Shown here: in pieces, positions 5,979-11,131 of the stretch | Numbering within the stretch: position 1 is the first letter of the stretch | Layout of the letters: every line of letters starts with the position of its first letter | Source: a bacterium | GTDB taxonomy: Bacteria; Babelota; Babeliae; Babelales; Vermiphilaceae | Reading direction: 5' to 3' | DNA: 11,131 nt | Assembly: GCA_030672115.1 (NCBI GenBank) | Contig: DAOVGZ010000027.1 | Span: 1-11,131 of the forward strand | The notes under the pieces: model-generated | Databases searched by the model: none | Seen by the model: only the letters and a program-made list of their open reading frames with translations | What the model was told of the DNA's origin: nothing | Translations under genes and position numbers: made by a program

Positions 5979-6905
5979 TTATTGCGGAGGAGTAATCCGT
6001 AATATATGGGAAGGAAGTTTCCATTGTTTGATTGGTGTTGATCCATACATAATTGTTTGTTCTACAAGTTCTACTCTGTTGTAAAGATCTCTTAATGCTT
6101 CCCATCGAACTCTTTCTGCTTCGGATAAAGTTTCTATCGCGGTGTCAATTTGTCGAAAAGCGTTGTTGCGATTGTTTTTTGCTAAATTAAGATTTTTTAG
6201 TAAATATTCTGCTTTTTGTTTTTTGATAGTTTGAATTTCTTTATTGAGAAGTAGAACATTGTTTTCATGAACTCCTGCTTTAGAAGTAATTTTTTGTCCT
6301 AAATTTTTTACTTGATTAAACAGGCTTGAAGTGTCTTCAATCATTCTATTGTAATATTTTTTTAATTTAGGATTTAACTCAGCTAATTTTGAGGTTAATT
6401 TTTGTTCTATTTTTTTTATTTTTTCTTTATGTTTTGTTATTTCATTTTGAATAGTTTTTATTTCTGGATGGGCACTGCTTTTTTCTTTTCGATAATTTAT
6501 AATTTCTTGTGATGCATTGCTTGTAATGTTATCGATTGTGTTGAATAACTGGTTTGTTTCATCAAGAACTTGTGCATTCATTCGTACTCTGCTGTTATAT
6601 AAATTTCTTTTTTTTATACGATAATTAATTTTTTCACTTCCTTGTAAAGATCTTTCTATAGTTGTGTCTATCTGACCTTCTAAAGTGTTGATGTTATCCA
6701 TCCATTGTTTAAGATTATTAGCGTAATTATCAAATTGCGACGTTCTAAGAAAATCATATAAAAGGTTGAGTACTTTTTTTCTGTATGGCTTTACTCCACG
6801 AATCATATTTTTTGCACGACTAGTTGGTGGTTGTTTTGTGGTATTACTGTTTTCTGTTATAAAAGTGCACAAAAAAAAGAGGATAATTAATTTTTTCTTT
6901 TTCAT
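5979..6905 (-). CDS. Secreted helical / coiled-coil protein of unknown function
   Basis: I do not recognise a family. The 308-residue product starts with a signal peptide (MKKKKLIILFFLCTFITENS) followed by a polar, proline-containing stretch (21-30). The remainder is rich in Lys, Glu, Asn and Gln and looks almost entirely alpha-helical. A heptad-like, highly charged segment at about 145-185 (EIKTIQNEITKHKEKIKKIE and onward) and others around 215-285 suggest coiled coils. There are no cysteines after the signal region, and the tail ends in prolines (ITPPQ). The frame is open back to an ATG at 6998, but 6905 is chosen because GGAA lies 7 nt before it and the signal peptide begins there; ATG 6917 is another option. 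The gene is transcribed divergently from the WD40 gene at 7094. Export and coiled coils suggest an envelope or host-facing structural role, but this is inference. Confidence 0.7.
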   Translation of the reverse strand: MKKKKLIILFFLCTFITENSNTTKQPPTSRAKNMIRGVKPYRKKVLNLLYDFLRTSQFDNYANNLKQWMDNINTLEGQIDTTIERSLQGSEKINYRIKKRNLYNSRVRMNAQVLDETNQLFNTIDNITSNASQEIINYRKEKSSAHPEIKTIQNEITKHKEKIKKIEQKLTSKLAELNPKLKKYYNRMIEDTSSLFNQVKNLGQKITSKAGVHENNVLLLNKEIQTIKKQKAEYLLKNLNLAKNNRNNAFRQIDTAIETLSEAERVRWEALRDLYNRVELVEQTIMYGSTPIKQWKLPSHILRITPPQ

Positions 6906-7093
6906 TTTATTTTCCATATTTTTGATTTTTACATATTTACCAAAAGGGTAATGTAATTGTTGATAGCGACTCAATATATTTATTTTTATTTTGAGCAAAT
7001 AGTTGTTGTTAGAGGTTTTTTCTTGTTTTTCATTTTATAAAGAAAGTACGTTAAAAAAGATTATTGATTGTTTTTAGATAAAAAAGGAATTTT

Positions 7094-9442
7094 ATGAAAA
7101 AGGCATTTTTGATAATTGTTTTATTTTTTGGGTTTGTAGGTACTGCATTTGGTTCAGAATTTGATGAAATAGAAGAATCAGCGTCTAAAATTTATACAAT
7201 AAAACTTTTTGATAAGCTTTTTAAGGTTACAAAAAAGGTTTTAAATCAATTTGATCTTTACCAACAAGAGTTATTATTTCAAGAAAAAGCAAAAACTGAA
7301 AAAAAGAAAGCAAAAATTGAAAAAATATCTCAATATCATTGGGATATCAGTACTATTTTTTCAACAATTATTTTCAATAAAAAAGTAAAAAAATTTAAAG
7401 AAGCAAAAAAATATTATGAAGAAATATTTAGGCTTCTCATTAATATTGCGTCTGGAGAGTTTAGTCCTTATCAAATCAAAAAAGTATCAACATTATATAT
7501 GATTGTTCGCATAGCAAATTTATTGGGAAATAAAGAAGTTATACAAAAATGTAATACTTTATTGGTTGAAAAAATAGTAGGCATAAAAACCTTTCAAACA
7601 AGTATAAAAACATTTGCTGGGCATAAAGATGATATTGAAGGTGTTAAAATTGTTCCAGGAAGCAATGGCCAGAGTTTTATTTCTTGGTCAAAAGATGGAA
7701 AAATTCGATTATGGGATATAAAAACAGATAAAGAAATAATTAACTTTATTGGGCATAACGGTGACATTGTAGATATTATATTTGTTCCAGAGACCAATGG
7801 TAGCTTATTCCTTTCTTTATCAGATAATAACACAATTCAAGAATGGTATATTAAAGGAAATGAAAAGATAGATACATTCATTGGACATACAGGATCGATT
7901 AATGGTATTGCCTTTATTTTAGGAGGGAATGAGAAAGTTTTTTCTTGGTCAGATGATAAAACAATTCGATTATGGGATATTAAAACAGGTAAAGAGATAC
8001 GGAAATTTACTGGACATACAGAATCGATTACAGGTGTTACTCCTATTTTAGGAGGGAGTGAGAATTTTCTTTCTTTTGGATATGATGGAACAATTCGATT
8101 ATGGAATACTGAAACAGGTAAAGATATACGGCAATTTATTGGACATAAAGGTTTGATTGAGGGTGTTGAGTTTGTTCCAGGTAGTAATGGTAAGAATTTT
8201 CTTTCTTTTGGATCTGATAAAATAATTCGATTATGGGATATTAAAAAAAATAAAGAGATACGGAAATTTACTGGACATACAAATTTTATTTTTGGTGTTG
8301 AATTTGTTCCAGGAAGCAATGGTAAACAGTTTATTTCTTTTTCATATGATGGAACAATTCGATTATGGAACACTGAAGCAGGTAAAGAGATACGACAATT
8401 TACTGGAAGTAAATCTGATATTAATAGTGTTGAATTTGTTCCAGGAAGCAATGGTAAGAAGTTTATTTCTTGGTCAAAATATGGATTAATTAGATTATGG
8501 AATACTGAAACAGGTGAAAAGATACAGGAGTTCTCTGGGCATGAAGACGGTACCAAAGGTGTTATGCTTGTTCCAAGGACCAACGGTCAGAAGCTTTTAT
8601 ATTTTGCGGCATCGGATGAAATAATTCTATTATGGGATATTAAAACAGGTAAAGAGGTAGGGCAGTTTCCTGGGCATGAAGATAGCATTATTGGTGTTAA
8701 ATTTATTCAAGCAACCAATGAACAGAGATTTCTTTCTTGGTCGCGTGATGAAACAATTCGATTATGGGATTTAGATCCATATAAAAATCTGTCTTTTGAG
8801 CAAATTAATTTACTTTACAGAGTTTTTGTTGAACAACGACATACCTTACAAGAGCCGGCTAAAATAGAACTTACAGGAGGTATTGAGACAAAGGTAAAAG
8901 AGAACAAAGATTATGAAATTTTTGTATCATTGCCGAAAGAATTGCAAAAAAAGATAAAAGAAAAAACAACAATTAATGTTTCTACTAAAAAAATCCTTAA
9001 AAAACTATCTGAAAAAGAGTTGGAATTTAAACGTAAAGTTGTAATGCTTTTGAGTAACTTTGAAAAAATGTTAAATCCTAAAAATTTTACATTAAACGAA
9101 AAACAAAAAAAGTTTCTTACACGTATTTATGCAGGTGGAGATTTTGATATTTCTATAGGTGGTGCCGATTGGGATGTTTATCAAAGTTTATCAAACGATT
9201 TTCAACTTTTGATTGAGAAATATGAGTTTTTAATTAAGTACAAAAAAGGGCTTAGTTTTGAACAATATGAGCTTTTTTTAAGATTATTTTTAAATAAAAG
9301 TCATCTTCTTAGAAATAAAAAAAGTAACGATTATAAAATATTTGAAAAAATGCCTTCTGAAGTTCAATTAATAATGAACAAGAAGTTAAAAAAAAGAAAA
9401 GAAGATGATCAAGAAGAAGAAGGTGAAGACGAGGACGAGTAA
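7094..9442 (+). CDS. Secreted WD40 beta-propeller protein with C-terminal triple repeat
   Basis: The 782-residue protein has a signal peptide (1-20, cleavage likely after TAFG) and a charged helical N-terminal region (21-170). Nine WD40 repeats run from about 174 to 560, beginning at F174, 218, 262, 305, 348, 392, 436, 480 and 525 (period 43-45), each with FxGH and ending in the pattern IRLWD or similar. Repeat 7 has Ser in place of the GH histidine, and repeat 2 has EWY in place of LWD. Such propellers are protein-interaction scaffolds with no catalysis. Residues 565-766 hold three copies of a helical module (see findings), followed by a Lys-rich then acidic tail (765-782). The ATG at 7094 has AAGGAA 5 nt upstream. 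A strong terminator follows. Export plus eukaryote-like repeats fit a surface or host-interaction protein, but no partner can be named. Confidence 0.88.
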   Translation: MKKAFLIIVLFFGFVGTAFGSEFDEIEESASKIYTIKLFDKLFKVTKKVLNQFDLYQQELLFQEKAKTEKKKAKIEKISQYHWDISTIFSTIIFNKKVKKFKEAKKYYEEIFRLLINIASGEFSPYQIKKVSTLYMIVRIANLLGNKEVIQKCNTLLVEKIVGIKTFQTSIKTFAGHKDDIEGVKIVPGSNGQSFISWSKDGKIRLWDIKTDKEIINFIGHNGDIVDIIFVPETNGSLFLSLSDNNTIQEWYIKGNEKIDTFIGHTGSINGIAFILGGNEKVFSWSDDKTIRLWDIKTGKEIRKFTGHTESITGVTPILGGSENFLSFGYDGTIRLWNTETGKDIRQFIGHKGLIEGVEFVPGSNGKNFLSFGSDKIIRLWDIKKNKEIRKFTGHTNFIFGVEFVPGSNGKQFISFSYDGTIRLWNTEAGKEIRQFTGSKSDINSVEFVPGSNGKKFISWSKYGLIRLWNTETGEKIQEFSGHEDGTKGVMLVPRTNGQKLLYFAASDEIILLWDIKTGKEVGQFPGHEDSIIGVKFIQATNEQRFLSWSRDETIRLWDLDPYKNLSFEQINLLYRVFVEQRHTLQEPAKIELTGGIETKVKENKDYEIFVSLPKELQKKIKEKTTINVSTKKILKKLSEKELEFKRKVVMLLSNFEKMLNPKNFTLNEKQKKFLTRIYAGGDFDISIGGADWDVYQSLSNDFQLLIEKYEFLIKYKKGLSFEQYELFLRLFLNKSHLLRNKKSNDYKIFEKMPSEVQLIMNKKLKKRKEDDQEEEGEDEDE
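7613..8773 (+). repeat. Nine tandem WD40-coding repeats of 129-135 bp
   Basis: The repeats are visible at the DNA level. Near-identical blocks such as ATTCGATTATGGGATAT and GTTCCAGGAAGCAATGG recur about every 130 bp. Repeats 3-7 are the most alike, including shared codon choice, which suggests recent amplification or gene conversion within the array. Confidence 0.85.
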
Positions 9443-9456
9443 CAAATAAATTATAG

Positions 9457-9513
9457 AATATAAAAAAAGCCTTTTTGATGTGTGTGCCATAGCAAAAAGG
9501 CTTTTTTTATATT
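9457..9513 (+). terminator. Strong intrinsic terminator after the WD40 gene
   Basis: A perfect 21-bp stem (9457-9477 with 9493-9513) encloses a 15-nt loop. Its core is AAAAAAAGCCTTTTTG with its exact complement, followed by T-rich sequence. The symmetrical A and T tracts would allow termination in both directions, but the only gene ending here is the plus-strand WD40 gene. Confidence 0.92.
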
Positions 9514-9566
9514 TGATGGTATGCTTTTTTGGATCATAAAAATATTTTTTTAGGGAGTTTGCAAGT

Positions 9567-11131
9567 ATGATTAAAAGTAAAAGACTATTTTACATTACTG
9601 TAGTTTTTTTTATAACTGCTATGAGTTTATTGTTTGTTGCGTATGTGGTGCACAAAAAAATAAAAAATAATATAAATAATAAAGATAAAAAAATAATTAT
9701 GAAAAAAAAGAAAGAATCAAAGAAAAAACAAGAACAACATGTTGTTAAAAAAGTTTTAGATAATGGTTTAACAGTTCTTGTTAGGTCAGTAAAAACAATT
9801 CCAAAAGTGTGTGTGCAAATTTGGTACAATGTTGGGTCAAAAGACGAAAAAGATGGTGAAAAAGGGATAGCTCATTTGATTGAGCATATGATTTTTAAGG
9901 GGACAGAAAAACTTTCTGAATCAGATATTAATGTAGCTATCCATAAACTTTCTGGGCATTGTAATGCCTTTACTGCTTATGATTACACAGGATATCTTTT
10001 TGATATGCCAACACATCATTGGAAAAAAGTTTTACCAATTATGGCTGACTGTATGACAAGTGCATCATTTAAAGATGAGCATCTTAATTCTGAAATGAAG
10101 GCAGTTATTCAAGAATTAAAAATGATTAATGATCAACATACGCGCAGTCTTGTTTATAAAATGCTTTCGCTTATGTTTGTAGGACATCCGTATCACTACC
10201 CTATTATTGGTTATAAACAAGATTTATGGAATATCCGTGGAAGTGATTTAAAAAAGTTTTATAAAAAACATTATATACCAAATAATGCAACACTTATTGT
10301 TGTTGGTGATGTTAACGCAGAAGATGTTGCTGCAGAAGCACAAAAATATTTTGGAACTATAAAAGCTGATAAAACCTATAAAAAAGAACAATTTTATCTT
10401 GATGATGATATTGCTTCTAAGTCAGTTACGATTTACAGAGATATTAAACTTGCTGAAGTAATGCTTGCCTTTAAAATTCCAGGATCCAAATTAAAAGGTG
10501 ATCATGTTTTTGATATTGCAGCTTTAGCATTAGCAAATGGAAAAAGTTCTCGCTTGCATAAAAAGTTAGTTGATGAATTACAATTGGTTACCGCTATTGG
10601 TGCTTTTAGTTGGAGAATGTTTGACCATGGTCTTTTTTTCTTCCATTTTGAGCCAAAAGATATTGAAAATATAGAAAAAATTGAATCAATAATTTTTAAT
10701 GAGATTAACGATATTGCAAAAAATGGTCTAAAAAAAGAAGAGTTGGTTCGTTCTACCAAGATTGCTAAGATGCAATATTATTCAAACTTAGAAGATATTG
10801 GAAATCAAGCTTATGACATTGGTAAATGGTTTTTAGCAACAGAAGATAAAGATTATGCATTTAATTATTTAGATGTCACATTTGATGAAATCGATAAAGA
10901 TATAAAAAATTTATTGAGTACATTTTTTAGAAAATCAGTTGTTCATGAGGGAAAAGTTTTACCGCTTGAGCAAAGTGAAAAAAAATATTGGGCCTTATTG
11001 CAAGAAAAATCAGATGCTCTTGATGGTAAAATTTTATCACAACGAGTTCGTACAACAGATGTTGAAAGCCCACGGTATGCAAATAGTGTGTCGATAGAAA
11101 AGCCAACATTATTTGATTTTCCAAAATCGCA
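9567..11131 (+). CDS. Membrane-anchored M16 family zinc metalloprotease (cut by window edge)
   Basis: M16 peptidases (pitrilysin, processing peptidase type) degrade or trim peptides in a closed chamber. The frame is open from the ATG at 9567 to the window end, 521 codons. A hydrophobic segment at about 7-28 looks like an N-terminal membrane anchor or uncleaved signal, followed by a lysine-rich stretch (29-62). The inverted zinc motif HLIEH places ligands at His103 and His107 with catalytic Glu106; the third ligand Glu183 (in VIQELKM) is 76 residues after His107, as in the family. HPYHYPIIG (207-215) and NATLIVVGDVNAEDV (240-254, opening the M16_C-type domain) follow, then the GKSSRL motif typical of M16_C. 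AGGGAG lies 9 nt before the start. A possible promoter is TTGATG at 9513-9518 with TAAAAA at 9537-9542 (weak). The protein probably continues into a second M16 half. Confidence 0.92.
   Translation, partial: MIKSKRLFYITVVFFITAMSLLFVAYVVHKKIKNNINNKDKKIIMKKKKESKKKQEQHVVKKVLDNGLTVLVRSVKTIPKVCVQIWYNVGSKDEKDGEKGIAHLIEHMIFKGTEKLSESDINVAIHKLSGHCNAFTAYDYTGYLFDMPTHHWKKVLPIMADCMTSASFKDEHLNSEMKAVIQELKMINDQHTRSLVYKMLSLMFVGHPYHYPIIGYKQDLWNIRGSDLKKFYKKHYIPNNATLIVVGDVNAEDVAAEAQKYFGTIKADKTYKKEQFYLDDDIASKSVTIYRDIKLAEVMLAFKIPGSKLKGDHVFDIAALALANGKSSRLHKKLVDELQLVTAIGAFSWRMFDHGLFFFHFEPKDIENIEKIESIIFNEINDIAKNGLKKEELVRSTKIAKMQYYSNLEDIGNQAYDIGKWFLATEDKDYAFNYLDVTFDEIDKDIKNLLSTFFRKSVVHEGKVLPLEQSEKKYWALLQEKSDALDGKILSQRVRTTDVESPRYANSVSIEKPTLFDFPKS

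Noticed and set aside
7837..8583. 248-codon open frame on the minus strand inside the WD40 gene
   Set aside because: It is the antisense shadow of the repetitive WD40 coding sequence; its protein is a low-complexity repeat of the complementary codons and has no start signal of note.
9590..9829. 79-codon minus-strand open frame at the 5' end of the M16 gene
   Set aside because: Antisense to the lysine-rich stalk; its phenylalanine/isoleucine richness is only the complement of AAA/AAT codons.
10502..11124. Two minus-strand open frames near the right end
   Set aside because: They lie antisense to the continuous M16 protease frame, which shows conserved motifs throughout.

Overview
This is an AT-rich bacterial window. 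It holds translation and transcription housekeeping genes, a probable replication origin or DnaA-binding region, a DNA-repair gene, and a run of exported or membrane proteins. The exported set (a clostripain-type protease, a coiled-coil protein, a WD40 beta-propeller protein and an M16 zinc protease) together with very low GC suggests a reduced-genome, host-associated bacterium. Candidate phylum Dependentiae (TM6) is my best guess. That is inference from gene style, not proven by any marker here.

Layout. Positions 1-1527 (minus strand) carry nusA followed by the start of infB, the conserved core of a transcription/translation operon. The rimP gene that commonly precedes nusA is not present. 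Positions 1528-2001 contain no gene. They hold an 86% A+T stretch and ten exact copies of the DnaA-box-like 9-mer TTATCCACC, five in each orientation, arranged as a large imperfect inverted repeat. This is the most striking non-coding structure in the window and is proposed as oriC or another DnaA-binding locus. Positions 2002-2574 (minus) encode a family 4 Fe-S uracil-DNA glycosylase.

Positions 2598-5970 (minus) hold a terminator, a secreted clostripain-family (C11) protease, a truncated tandem copy of that protease, and a short ComEC-like membrane protein. A duplication of about 570 bp joins the 3' end of the comEC-like gene to the 5' third of the protease gene. It duplicated the promoter as well and left a gene fragment. 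Positions 5979-6905 (minus) encode an unrecognised secreted helical/coiled-coil protein.

From 7094 the coding strand switches to plus. A 782-residue secreted protein has nine WD40 repeats and a C-terminal region in which I see three copies of a short helical module ending in an LPxELQ-like motif. It is closed by a perfect 21-bp hairpin terminator. The last gene, from 9567 to the window edge, is an N-terminally anchored M16 metalloprotease with an intact zinc site; it is cut by the window end.

How the genes fit together: nusA/infB and the origin-like region are core functions. Everything from 2667 to the right end except the ComEC-like protein is predicted to act outside the cytoplasm, which fits a set of envelope or host-facing proteases and interaction scaffolds. 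No RNA genes, CRISPR arrays, insertion sequences or phage genes were seen.
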